From Thioalkalivibrio sp. (GTDB lineage: Bacteria; Pseudomonadota; Gammaproteobacteria; Ectothiorhodospirales; Ectothiorhodospiraceae), in assembly GCA_003555285.1 (NCBI GenBank), contig PWGH01000142.1, forward strand, positions 1-14,104: 14,104 nucleotides of DNA, read 5' to 3'. The position numbers and the translations under genes are program-made. The notes under the pieces were generated by a model. It was not told the DNA's origin and made no database searches. It worked only from the letters and a program-made list of their open reading frames with translations. Each line of letters starts with the position of its first letter. Position 1 is the stretch's first letter. Positions 7,801 to 13,926 of the stretch are shown here, piece after piece.

Positions 7801-7948
7801 CGGTCTGGACCGTGACGATCGGCGGATCGATGTCGGGGTATTCGCGCAGCGGCAGCTGCTGGTAGGCGATCAGGCCGAAGGTGACGAGCAACAGGTTGAA
7901 CACCACCGCCAGCACCGGCCGTCGGTTGGCGATGTCGGAGATGATCAT
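4808..7948 (-). CDS. RND efflux pump, HAE1/AcrB-like inner-membrane subunit
   Basis: This 1046-residue proton-driven exporter is of normal length for the family. It has a first helix from about residue 10, a large periplasmic loop (about 35-330), a helix bundle (about 335-550), a second periplasmic loop and a final bundle (about 860-1015). Proton-relay residues are visible: the acidic pair D401-D402 in GLVVDDAIVMLENI, and K925 in LAAKNGILIVEFAN, matching AcrB Asp407/Asp408 and Lys940. EFAPREDRGAFFV marks the second half. These residues place it in the hydrophobe/amphiphile (drug-type) group and not the heavy-metal CusA group. Substrate unknown. The ATG overlaps the adaptor gene's TGA by 4 nt and is preceded by GGAGGA, so the two are co-translated. 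No outer-membrane factor or local TetR-type regulator is in the window. Confidence 0.95.
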   Translation of the reverse strand: MIISDIANRRPVLAVVFNLLLVTFGLIAYQQLPLREYPDIDPPIVTVQTGYPGANAEIIEREVTQRLEDRIAGIEGIRYIQSSSRDGRSSITVEFNLNRDIDAAANDIREAVSRVVRFLPDEVDAPQVTKADADADPVLWMNLSSTTLNDLELADYARRYLVDRLSVVDGVALVRVGGGKRYAMRIWVDREALAARNLTVVDIEEALRRENVELPAGRIDSQDREFKVRVDRSYRSAEDFAGLVIRRADNTHLVRLGEVAEVMVGSDSERTEFRGNGDDMVGLGIIRQANANVLDVARGARQVAQDLQGQLPEGTSLVVTYDRSVFIEGAIREVYITLGVATGAVVLVIFLFLGSWRATLIPAVTVPVAITAAFIGINLLGFSVNLLTLLALVLAIGLVVDDAIVMLENIHRRIERGEPGVLAAYRGARQVGFAIVATTSVLVAVFVPLAFLSGTVGRLFTEFALAIAIAVVFSSIVALTLAPVLAGRLMHKGDDEKGLARIIGRGFAGLEHGYTRLLQRSLPYSWGVVPILLLTLAGGWWLFSEIPEEFAPREDRGAFFVLVQGPEGASFEYMREQMAEVERRMLPMTEDGGDMRRILVRTPRSFGNAEVVNNGFVITILEHWNDRERSANEVMAEVNRTLGEMPGIRANAVMRQGLSGGRSGPPVQLAITGPDYAELERWGQALLERAESIPGLTRLDLDYKPTQPQVSIQVDRDRAADLGVSLSTIGRTLDVMLGGRNVTTYIDRGEEYDVIIEGRSDQRRTPGDIANLYVRSDTSGSLIPLSSLVTYDEVAGAGSLERYNRARAVTLSAALVDGYTLGEALNALDAAAAEVLPPEARIEYKGESLDLRDGAQAVLFIFVLALLVVYLVLAAQFESFVHPFVIMLTVPLAVTGALLGLYLTGQTLNIYSQIGMVMLIGLAAKNGILIVEFANQLRDHGRAFNEAIIEAAGMRLRPVLMTALTTVAGALPLILATGPGAETRFVIGVAVFSGVLFATAFTLFVIPAAYGLLARGTESPQATSRRIAGLDQGIEDVDRAREGGAA

Positions 7949-9039
7949 GCGGGGGCATCCTCCGGCGTTTTTTGGCGCTCCTCGGTCAGCACCCGTACGG
8001 TACTGCCCTCACGCACCCGCAAGGTCCCCTCGCTGACCACCGAATCGCCCTCAACGAGGCCGTCCAGCACCTCGGCAATGCCCGGCTGCCGGCGCCCGAT
8101 GCGCACCTCCTGGCGGCGCACCCGGCCCTCGTCCGACACCACGAACACGAACTGCTGATCCGCGGTGGCCACCAGCGCGCCTTCGGGCACGGCCAGCCGC
8201 TCGGCCGGATCCAGCGGCAGACGCGTCGTCAGCAGCATGCCGGGGCGCAGTTCACGCGCGGTGTTGTCGATCTCGGCGCGCACGGTCAGCGTGCGGGTTG
8301 CCACATCCACTCGGGTGCTGATGGCGGTGATCTCGCCCGTGTAGGCGCGACCCCGGAAGGCCACGCTCCTCGCCTCGATCGGCATCCCACGCCGGATCGC
8401 GCCCAGGTACTGCTCGGAGACGGTGAAGTCGACCTTGATCACCGCGATGTCGTCGAGCTCGGCCACCGCCGTGCCGGGACTGACCAGCGAGCCGATACTG
8501 ACCCGGCGCAACCCCAGCACGCCGCTGAACGGCGCCCGGATCAGCCGGTCGGACAGGCGCGCCTGCACGGCCTCGAGGCGCGCCTCGGCCTCCTCGACCC
8601 GCGAGCGCTGCTGATCCACCTGCTGGCGCGGAACCAGGCCGTCAGCGGCCAGCCCACGGATGCGGTCCAGTTCCCGGCGCTGCTCGCTGAGCATGCCCTG
8701 GGCCTCGCGCTGATCGGCCAGCTCCTCGGCCGAGGCCAGCCGCACCAACACCTGGCCCGCGACGACCTCGTCGCCATCCCGAAAACCGATCTCGGCGACA
8801 TTGGCGGTCACTGAGGCGGTGATGGTCACCGACTCGTTGGCCTGTGCGGTGCCCAGCGATTCGAGCACGGTCTCGAAGCGCTGCGGGCGAATCTCGGCCA
8901 CCCGAACCGGAATCCGCCGGTCGGCCTCGGTGCCGGCCGCGGCGGGTGCCGGACTCGCCCCCGACTCCTGTTCGGACCAGAACCAGAGACCGCCGCCGGC
9001 CAGCAACACGATCAGTACCAGGATCAGGAAGGTCTTCAC
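7945..9039 (-). CDS. RND efflux periplasmic adaptor (membrane fusion protein)
   Basis: This 364-residue adaptor links the inner-membrane pump to an outer-membrane channel. Residues 4-21 form an N-terminal membrane anchor; there is no lipobox cysteine, so it is anchored by the helix. A Pro/Ala-rich linker is followed by the first lipoyl half (about 65-105), a helical hairpin rich in Glu, Arg and Gln (about 106-165, SEQRRELDRIRG and VEEAEARLEAVQARL), the second lipoyl half (RAPFSGVLGLR), then beta-barrel and membrane-proximal domains. The hairpin is short, as in MexA-like adaptors. It forms an operon with the downstream pump (4-nt overlap). The GTG start has no recognisable ribosome-binding site, but it is the only start that keeps the membrane anchor. 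Confidence 0.92.
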   Translation of the reverse strand: MKTFLILVLIVLLAGGGLWFWSEQESGASPAPAAAGTEADRRIPVRVAEIRPQRFETVLESLGTAQANESVTITASVTANVAEIGFRDGDEVVAGQVLVRLASAEELADQREAQGMLSEQRRELDRIRGLAADGLVPRQQVDQQRSRVEEAEARLEAVQARLSDRLIRAPFSGVLGLRRVSIGSLVSPGTAVAELDDIAVIKVDFTVSEQYLGAIRRGMPIEARSVAFRGRAYTGEITAISTRVDVATRTLTVRAEIDNTARELRPGMLLTTRLPLDPAERLAVPEGALVATADQQFVFVVSDEGRVRRQEVRIGRRQPGIAEVLDGLVEGDSVVSEGTLRVREGSTVRVLTEERQKTPEDAPA

Positions 9040-9194
9040 CGCAGCAAGACCGTGAAAGCGGTCGGCAACGGCATCGCGGCGGCGGGCATCGGGATGGATA
9101 TCAGCGGCATATCGGGACGGCTACGGCGGGAATCGGGGGCGGGTTCAGGACGGGCATCAGCAGCATTCTCGGGATGGCGACGCAGGGCGTGCAT
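9036..9194 (-). CDS. Doubtful 52-residue leader ORF overlapping the adaptor start
   Basis: An in-frame ATG at 9194 opens a 52-codon reading frame whose TGA overlaps the adaptor's GTG start in the sequence GTGA. The product is Arg/Pro/Ala-rich and starts with MHALRRHPEN. The same frame is open upstream to 9353. Because the adaptor lacks a ribosome-binding site, translational coupling from this frame is conceivable. Against it, third-codon-position GC is only about 70 percent, lower than I would expect for a gene in this GC-rich DNA. The start has only a weak AAGGGG upstream, and I recognise no family. It is probably a chance frame. Confidence 0.15.
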   Translation of the reverse strand: MHALRRHPENAADARPEPAPDSRRSRPDMPLISIPMPAAAMPLPTAFTVLLR

Positions 9195-9544
9195 GGGTAG
9201 GATGCCCCTTCGGGCGGAACGAATCAGCGAGTCTCGGGCACGAAGGCAATCCCACACCCTCTGGGGCAGACCGCGGCCGGAGCACAAAAATTCCCCCGAT
9301 CGTAATGCCGGCCGTGATGACAATCCCGCGCGGCCCCTTTGACCGGGCGCCACGGGTTGGGCGTGGCAGCCGTCATGATACGCAGGGCCACACAGCCGAC
9401 GCCAGACGGGGGGCTGCTCGTCTGCAGGCCGACGCGACGGCCGCTTCGCGGCTCATCCAATCCCGTGCGTACTGATGGCGGAAGTGCCGACAGCGGGCAG
9501 ACCCAAACGGGGCGGGCCGTTTCGGCGGCGGGTCCGACCGGCTC
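9040..9544. other. 505-bp region without a convincing gene, upstream of the RND operon
   Basis: This gap between gshA and the adaptor gene, both on the minus strand, should hold the end of the gshA transcript and the promoter of the RND operon. I see no convincing -35/-10 pair. The only AT-richer stretch is around 9286-9310. Decameric near-repeats of ATCGGGATGG occur at 9088-9097, 9111-9120 (one change) and 9168-9177 (one change). A 6-bp hairpin, GCCACG with CGTGGC, lies at 9349-9367. The open frames here are short and have poor composition. Apart from the leader frame at 9036-9194 I could support no small gene. Confidence 0.5.
9500..9534 (-). terminator. Possible gshA terminator hairpin
   Basis: Beginning 10 nt after the gshA stop, an inner stem AAACGG/CCGTTT (9505-9510 with 9517-9522, 6-nt loop) is extended by GACCC/GGGTC (9500-9504 with 9530-9534) across a 7-nt bulge. 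No T-run follows on the minus strand. The position suits a terminator but the structure is weak. Confidence 0.3.
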
Positions 9545-11131
9545 CTAGGTACCGACCAGGCTGCCGTCCTGATAGCGGCGCAGGAAGCCGTCGAAGTCGT
9601 AGCAATCGCTGGCCTCCAGCATCGCCTGTTCGGCCAGCGACTGCCGGGCCAACGCGGTCAACTCGGCCTCCCGGGGCAGCGGACAATTGCTGCGAAAGGC
9701 CTCGCGGTGCTGCTGGGACAGCCGTCGGGCATAGCGGTAGAAGCCCTCCTCCCGCGCCATCATGTCCTCCAGCATACGGGCCGAGGGGGTCAGTGACGGC
9801 TGCTCGACCTTGCCCCATTGCTCGCTCAGCGAACGGCGGTAGGGATCCCCCGGCAGATCCTGATCCAGCATCGCAGCCACCGGCCCCATCCGGGTGAGGA
9901 GCTCGCGGGCGAGCGCCTGCAGCGGCATCGGACCCCGTTCGCACTGCAGGATCAGGCCCGGCTCGCGCCCATGATGGGCGACCGCGAGCAGGTTGGCGTC
10001 GATGTCCGCCATCGCGGCCTCGGACAAAGGGCCGCTCGGCAGGAGCAGGGCGGTGAGGCAAAAGGCCTCCAGAAAGCGCAGCTGGCTCTCGTCCACGCCC
10101 AGGGGCTGCTGCGCGTTCACATCGACCGAGCGCAGTTCGACATAGGCCACGCCGCGCGCGTCCAGGGCATCGGTGGGCTTCTCGAAGCGTTCCAGCGGCT
10201 GCTTCGGGCGCACCGAGCTGTAGTACTCGTTCTCGATCTGCAGGATGTTCGCGTTCAGCTGCCGGTATTCGCCGTCGACCTTGACTCCGAGGCGCGCCCA
10301 TTCGGGGCTCTCGGTGCTGATCGCACACCGCAGGCTGTCGACGTATTCGGTCAGCGAGTTGTAGTTGGCCTTGATTCCGGTATCGGCCTCCTTGCGATTC
10401 GTGTAGCCGATATCGCCCATGCGCAGGCTGGTCGCCATCGGCAGGTAGCTGCTATCGTCATCGAAGTCCTCGAGCCGCGCCCCGCGGCCATCGAGGAAGG
10501 AATTGCACACCGCCGGCGAGGCCCCGAACAGGTAGGGCACCATCCAGCCGAAGCGCAGCAGGTTGCGGATCATGCCCATCATCGCCCGATCGCGAAAGTC
10601 GCGGCCGTCGGTCTTCCCCTGCAGTCCGGCGAGCGCCGGCCACAGCGCCGGTTGCGGCGAGTAGTTGAAGTGCACCCCCGCGATCACCTGCATCCGCCGG
10701 CCGTAGCGGTGCCCGAGTCCGATGCGGTAGACGGTCTTCATGCGCCCGGCATTCGAGTGCCCGTACCGCGCCACCGGAATGCTGTCCTCGCTGCCCATCG
10801 CACAGGGCATGCTCGTCGCCCACAGGAGTTCATCGCCGATACGGGCGGTGGCAAAGGCCTGCAGGTCCTGCAGAAAACCCAGGGTTTCGCGCACGTCATC
10901 GAAGGGCGGCGTGACCAGTTCCAGCAAAGCCTCCGAATAATCGGTGGTGATGTAGGGATGGGTCAGCGCCGAGCCCAACGCGATCGGATGCGGCGTCTGC
11001 GCGATCGAACCGGCCGCCTCGACCCGCAAGGTCTCCTTCTCCAGGCCGATACGGCCCCGCAGCAGCGACGGCGCCAACCGCTCGCCGAGCCGATGCATCA
11101 GTTGCTGGAGATCACCGTCCGGAATCGTCAC
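9545..11131 (-). CDS. gshA: Glutamate-cysteine ligase GshA
   Basis: This 528-residue cytoplasmic enzyme joins glutamate to cysteine with ATP, the first step of glutathione synthesis. It is the gammaproteobacterial type (E. coli GshA is 518 residues). The N-terminal ATP/metal-binding motif GLEKETLRVE is at 29-38, and ALGSALTHPYITTDYSEALL runs from about 51 to 70. ELVTP, a GVHFNYS stretch and the later YVELRSVDVNAQQP segment also match the family. The GTG start puts GLEKE at nearly the same distance from the N-terminus as in E. coli, with a weak AGG a few bases upstream. No gshB is nearby. The gene is divergent from mtfA, and the gap between them holds several hairpins. Glutathione supports redox balance and detoxification, which fits the neighbouring efflux and MsrB genes without proving co-regulation. 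Confidence 0.96.
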   Translation of the reverse strand: MTIPDGDLQQLMHRLGERLAPSLLRGRIGLEKETLRVEAAGSIAQTPHPIALGSALTHPYITTDYSEALLELVTPPFDDVRETLGFLQDLQAFATARIGDELLWATSMPCAMGSEDSIPVARYGHSNAGRMKTVYRIGLGHRYGRRMQVIAGVHFNYSPQPALWPALAGLQGKTDGRDFRDRAMMGMIRNLLRFGWMVPYLFGASPAVCNSFLDGRGARLEDFDDDSSYLPMATSLRMGDIGYTNRKEADTGIKANYNSLTEYVDSLRCAISTESPEWARLGVKVDGEYRQLNANILQIENEYYSSVRPKQPLERFEKPTDALDARGVAYVELRSVDVNAQQPLGVDESQLRFLEAFCLTALLLPSGPLSEAAMADIDANLLAVAHHGREPGLILQCERGPMPLQALARELLTRMGPVAAMLDQDLPGDPYRRSLSEQWGKVEQPSLTPSARMLEDMMAREEGFYRYARRLSQQHREAFRSNCPLPREAELTALARQSLAEQAMLEASDCYDFDGFLRRYQDGSLVGT

Positions 11132-11422
11132 TCTTGCCTACCCTTCCCAGTCGCGCGGAGGCGGAAACATACCGCAACCGCCGCCCGCGGTCACATTGGC
11201 CGTCGGGAAGGGTGTGGATGGATCGCGGCACCGGACGGCCAAAGCGCATCAGGGCCGGCGGCGCGGCGCACCGAATACCCGCGCCGGCCGGCCATTCTGG
11301 GCGCCCCCACCGAAGGCCGGGTCGGTGGTCCCGGGGCATTCACCCAGTGGCTTTCTTCCTGCCCCGGTTCACCGAACGTACGCGAGAGCCCCCGGCTTTA
11401 GTTCTGCGAAGGATGTAATACA
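11132..11422. promoter_or_regulatory. Hairpin-rich region between gshA and mtfA
   Basis: This 291-bp gap must contain the promoters of both divergent genes. It holds three perfect inverted repeats: TTGGCCGTC at 11196-11204 with GACGGCCAA at 11234-11242; CCACCGA at 11307-11313 with TCGGTGG at 11322-11328; and CCGGGGCA at 11331-11338 with TGCCCCGG at 11360-11367. It also holds the palindrome GGGCGCCC at 11299-11306. TAATAC at 11416-11421 resembles a -10 box, but it would leave mtfA almost without a leader, and no good -35 lies upstream. No small gene is convincing here. Confidence 0.4.
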
Positions 11423-12235
11423 GTGTGCTCCATGTTCCCGACGCTGCACTCGCTGCTTCACGCCGTCAGGCGGTCTCTAGGCCTGGCCGGGCCGGTTCCC
11501 GTGCGCCTGGACGACGACGAATGGGTAGCCCTGCAACAGGAGGTGCCGTTCATCGGCTATCTGACCCCGCCAGAGGCCACCCTGCTGCGGGAACGCATCG
11601 GGGAGTTCCTGGCGCGCAAGACCTTCGTCGGCATCGGCCTGGATCTGGCCGCTTGGCAGCAGCAACTGATCGCCGCCTATGCCTGCCTGCCGATCCTGCA
11701 TCTGGGCATCGCGAGCTACCGCAACTGGAAGACGCTGGTCGTCTATCCCGACACCTTTGCCCCGACCCAGGAATGGGTCGACGAGGCCGGGGTCGCGCAT
11801 TCTGCGGTGGTGCCGCAGGCCGGCGAGGCCTGGGAACGGGGGCCGGTTGTGCTGTCCTGGGCCGATGTGTGCACCGATGGCGCGGTGATCGTCCACGAGA
11901 TGACGCACACGCTGGACGCCGCAAACGGCGAGGTCAACGGCTTTCCGCCGCTCCCCGAAGATCTGCCGCCCCAGGACTGGACCGCGGTCTTCAGCGCGGC
12001 CTACGCGCGGCTGTGCCGGGAAGTCGAACGCGACGAGGAGCCCACCCTCGACCCCTATGCGGCGACCGATCCGGCGGAATTCCTGGCCGTGGCCTGTGAG
12101 TACTTCTTCTTCGCGCCCGCCCACCTGCGCGCGGAGATGCCCGCGGTCTATCGGCACCTGGCGCACTACTTCCGGCAGGAGCCACACCGATACGGCGACG
12201 AGATCCCGGCACAGCGGCCGGGCGCGGGCGCCTGA
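11423..12235 (+). CDS. mtfA: MtfA-family zinc metallopeptidase
   Basis: This 270-residue protein is related to E. coli MtfA, a cytosolic zinc peptidase that binds the glucose repressor Mlc and so affects sugar-uptake regulation. The zinc site HEMTH is at 158-162. The third ligand is predicted as E219 in DPAEFLAVACEYFF, and Y212 lies seven residues before it, the same spacing as the Tyr205-Glu212 pair in E. coli. FIGYLTPPEATLLRERI (43-59) and the strand TLVVYPDTF (104-112) are typical family segments. There is no signal peptide. The GTG start at 11423 has GAAGGA 9 nt upstream; ATG at 11432, three codons later, is the alternative. Whether an Mlc partner exists in this organism is unknown. The gene is single and divergent from gshA. 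Confidence 0.93.
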   Translation: MCSMFPTLHSLLHAVRRSLGLAGPVPVRLDDDEWVALQQEVPFIGYLTPPEATLLRERIGEFLARKTFVGIGLDLAAWQQQLIAAYACLPILHLGIASYRNWKTLVVYPDTFAPTQEWVDEAGVAHSAVVPQAGEAWERGPVVLSWADVCTDGAVIVHEMTHTLDAANGEVNGFPPLPEDLPPQDWTAVFSAAYARLCREVERDEEPTLDPYAATDPAEFLAVACEYFFFAPAHLRAEMPAVYRHLAHYFRQEPHRYGDEIPAQRPGAGA

Positions 12236-12278
12236 CCGTCGCCCCGCGGCCTGGCACGGAAACACCGGAGGAGAGCAA

Positions 12279-12468
12279 ATGGACCGCGCTCGACACGTGT
12301 TCAGCGCGCCGGTAAAGACCCAACGTCCCACAGGAACGGCTGGAACTGCCGCAGCAGGTCCTCGCGTCGGCACTTCAGATCCAGGGGTTGCTTACCGGGC
12401 CTCAGGGCCGGCCTCCATCCCCTGCGCGGCGATCAACCGATCCACCTCGGCGAGGTTCGCCTGGATGA
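12279..12468 (+). pseudogene. Possible frameshifted relict of a small gene
   Basis: GGAGGAGAG (12267-12275) stands just upstream of an ATG at 12279, one of the strongest ribosome-binding sites in the window, 31 nt after mtfA. The ATG frame begins MDRARHVFSAPVKTQRP with 12 of 17 GC-ended codons. Past about 12330 that frame loses coding character (8 of 23 GC-ended). The frame one base over takes on a protein-like look (PQERLELPQQVLASALQIQG, 17 of 22 GC-ended codons) and stops at 12466-12468. A single extra base between roughly 12325 and 12334 would explain this. The unshifted frame runs to 12539 (86 residues). Both run into ccmI on the opposite strand, whose stop is at 12392, so the original 3' end may be lost. 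I recognise no family. It could also be coincidence. Confidence 0.25.
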
Positions 12469-13285
12469 TCGCACCGGTTTCCGATTGCGGGGAAAGGCGG
12501 TCGGCCAGCCGCTGCCAGTGCCGACGGGCCGCCGGATAATCACCCGCGCGCAAGGCGGCGGTGCCAGCCAGCCAGAGTCCGGTCACGTGATTCGGGTCGA
12601 TCTCCAGCGCGCGCTGAATCAACTCGAGGGGCCGGCCCTGCAGATTGCCGTTGCGCAGGGACCCGAGGACATCGGCGTATTCGATCAGAACGTCCGCATC
12701 GTGGTTGCCCCCATGCTCGATTGACCGGGCATAGGCCTCCACCGCCGCCTGGGTCTGTCCCTGCGCTTGATGGACCCGCCCGAGCAGGGCCCAGCCGACC
12801 GGGTCGTCCGGCGCTTGCGCCAGCCGCTCGCGCAGGGTGGCGATGATCAGCGCCCGATCGTCCGGCGTGTCGGCTGCCGAGGCCTGTGGCGCACTGTGCC
12901 GGGGCGGATCCAGCGCCATCGGTCCGCCACCCAGGCCCTGATAGATCAGTACGGCCAGCACCGGCAGGACCACCATGGCGCCGACGCCCGCCGGCCAGCG
13001 CCAGGAACCATGGGCAGGACCCCGCACCCTCTCATTGTCGGACATCTCCAGCAGGCTGCGCTGCAGATCCAGGCGGGCCGCCGTGTACTGGGCCTCGGAA
13101 ATCACATTATTCTGGCGATCGGCATCCAATTCCGCCAACTGACTGCGGTAGACCGACAGGCCGGTGGCGGCTTGAGATGCTCCCACCGGCCGATCGATGC
13201 TGGGGCGCGGGCGAATCAGCGGCACGAAGACGAAGGCAAGGGCCAGGGCCATCAACGCAATGGCGAGGCTATAGAACAGGGTCAT
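12392..13285 (-). CDS. ccmI: Cytochrome c maturation protein CcmI (TPR)
   Basis: This 297-residue inner-membrane protein of the System I haem-attachment pathway holds apocytochrome c by its C-terminus and presents it to the CcmF/CcmH ligation complex. It has a first membrane helix (about 3-23), a cytoplasmic loop with the typical VYRSQLAELDADRQNNVIS (45-63), a second helix (about 98-117) and a periplasmic part with TPR-like helices from about 142 (WALLGRVHQAQGQTQAAVEAYARS and ALEIDPNHVTGLWLAGTAALRAGDY). ATG at 13285 is preferred to ATG at 13297 because GGAG lies 6 nt before it and none precedes the other. It is not fused to CcmH as in E. coli. It sits 92 nt after ccmG and is the last ccm gene here; the relict small gene and mtfA converge on it. 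Confidence 0.92.
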   Translation of the reverse strand: MTLFYSLAIALMALALAFVFVPLIRPRPSIDRPVGASQAATGLSVYRSQLAELDADRQNNVISEAQYTAARLDLQRSLLEMSDNERVRGPAHGSWRWPAGVGAMVVLPVLAVLIYQGLGGGPMALDPPRHSAPQASAADTPDDRALIIATLRERLAQAPDDPVGWALLGRVHQAQGQTQAAVEAYARSIEHGGNHDADVLIEYADVLGSLRNGNLQGRPLELIQRALEIDPNHVTGLWLAGTAALRAGDYPAARRHWQRLADRLSPQSETGAIIQANLAEVDRLIAAQGMEAGPEAR

Positions 13286-13291
13286 TCCGGG

Positions 13292-13295
13292 CTCC
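13292..13295 (-). promoter_or_regulatory. Ribosome-binding site deciding the ccmI start
   Basis: On the minus strand GGAG is followed by CCCGGA and ATG at 13285. The upstream in-frame ATG (13297) overlaps this site and has no Shine-Dalgarno of its own, so the shorter protein is favoured. Confidence 0.6.
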
Positions 13296-13377
13296 ATGAA
13301 TCGGGAAGGGGATAGCGGATCGGCCGTTTGCTCGGCGGTGCTTCGTCATGCTGCCGGAACCCACAGCCGGGACCGGC

Positions 13378-13917
13378 TCAGGACTCGACCTCCAATTGCC
13401 GGTACAGCGGGATCAGATGCCGGTTCAGGAGGTCGCTGTGCAGGGGCCCGACGTGCTTGAAACGCACCGTGCCATGCCGGTCGACCAGAAAGGTCACGGG
13501 GGTGGCGTGGGCGCCCCACTCCGCGCTGGTGCGGCCGCGGGGGTCGTAACCAACGGTGGCAAAGGGATTCGCGGCCCCCTCCAGGTAGGCCAGCGCCTGG
13601 TCCCGGTCGTCCCGGAAGTTCAACCCGAAGACCGGGATGCCAAGCCGATCCAACTCGACCAGGGTGCCGCGTTCCTGCCGACAGGTGCTGCACCAGGAGG
13701 CCCAGACATTGACCAGCACCGGCTGGCCGAGCAGGTCGGCCCGCGTGAAACGGGCCTCAGGATTCTGCAGCTGCGGCAGGTCGAAGTCCGGGGCTTCCCG
13801 GCCGACCAGGGGCTCCGGCACGTTGCCGATGTTCCAGACCAGCCCCCCGGCAAGCGCACCGACCAGGCCCACCAGAACCAGCACGGGAAGGACCGTAAGA
13901 AACGTACGCATCCGCAT
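13378..13917 (-). CDS. ccmG: Cytochrome c maturation thioredoxin CcmG (DsbE)
   Basis: This 179-residue periplasmic thioredoxin is tethered by an N-terminal helix (about 6-28). It keeps the haem-binding cysteines of apocytochrome c, or CcmH, reduced. The redox motif is WCSTC (C76, C79), where E. coli CcmG has WCPTC. GLNFRDDRDQALAYLEGAANPF (98-119) matches the CcmG-specific insert. The cis-proline is P140 in ATPVTFLVD, followed by Val where E. coli has Glu. Length and helix match the family. It starts 9 nt after the ccmF stop, so the two are in one operon. A short hairpin, AGCCG/CGGCT, begins at its stop codon, and ccmI follows after 92 nt. A second in-frame ATG two codons later is an alternative start. 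Confidence 0.95.
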   Translation of the reverse strand: MRMRTFLTVLPVLVLVGLVGALAGGLVWNIGNVPEPLVGREAPDFDLPQLQNPEARFTRADLLGQPVLVNVWASWCSTCRQERGTLVELDRLGIPVFGLNFRDDRDQALAYLEGAANPFATVGYDPRGRTSAEWGAHATPVTFLVDRHGTVRFKHVGPLHSDLLNRHLIPLYRQLEVES

Positions 13918-13926
13918 CGAGTGCCC

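Noticed and set aside
5129..8158. A 1009-codon plus-strand open frame opposite the RND genes
   Set aside because: It is antisense to two clearly recognised genes, its product is a His/Gln/Arg/Asp-rich low-information sequence, and long antisense frames are expected in GC-rich coding DNA.
9224..9548. Short open frames upstream of the RND operon on both strands
   Set aside because: Composition is irregular, there is no ribosome-binding site, and no recognisable motif.
9818..11401. A 527-codon plus-strand open frame opposite gshA
   Set aside because: It is antisense to an unambiguous gshA, and no family is recognisable.
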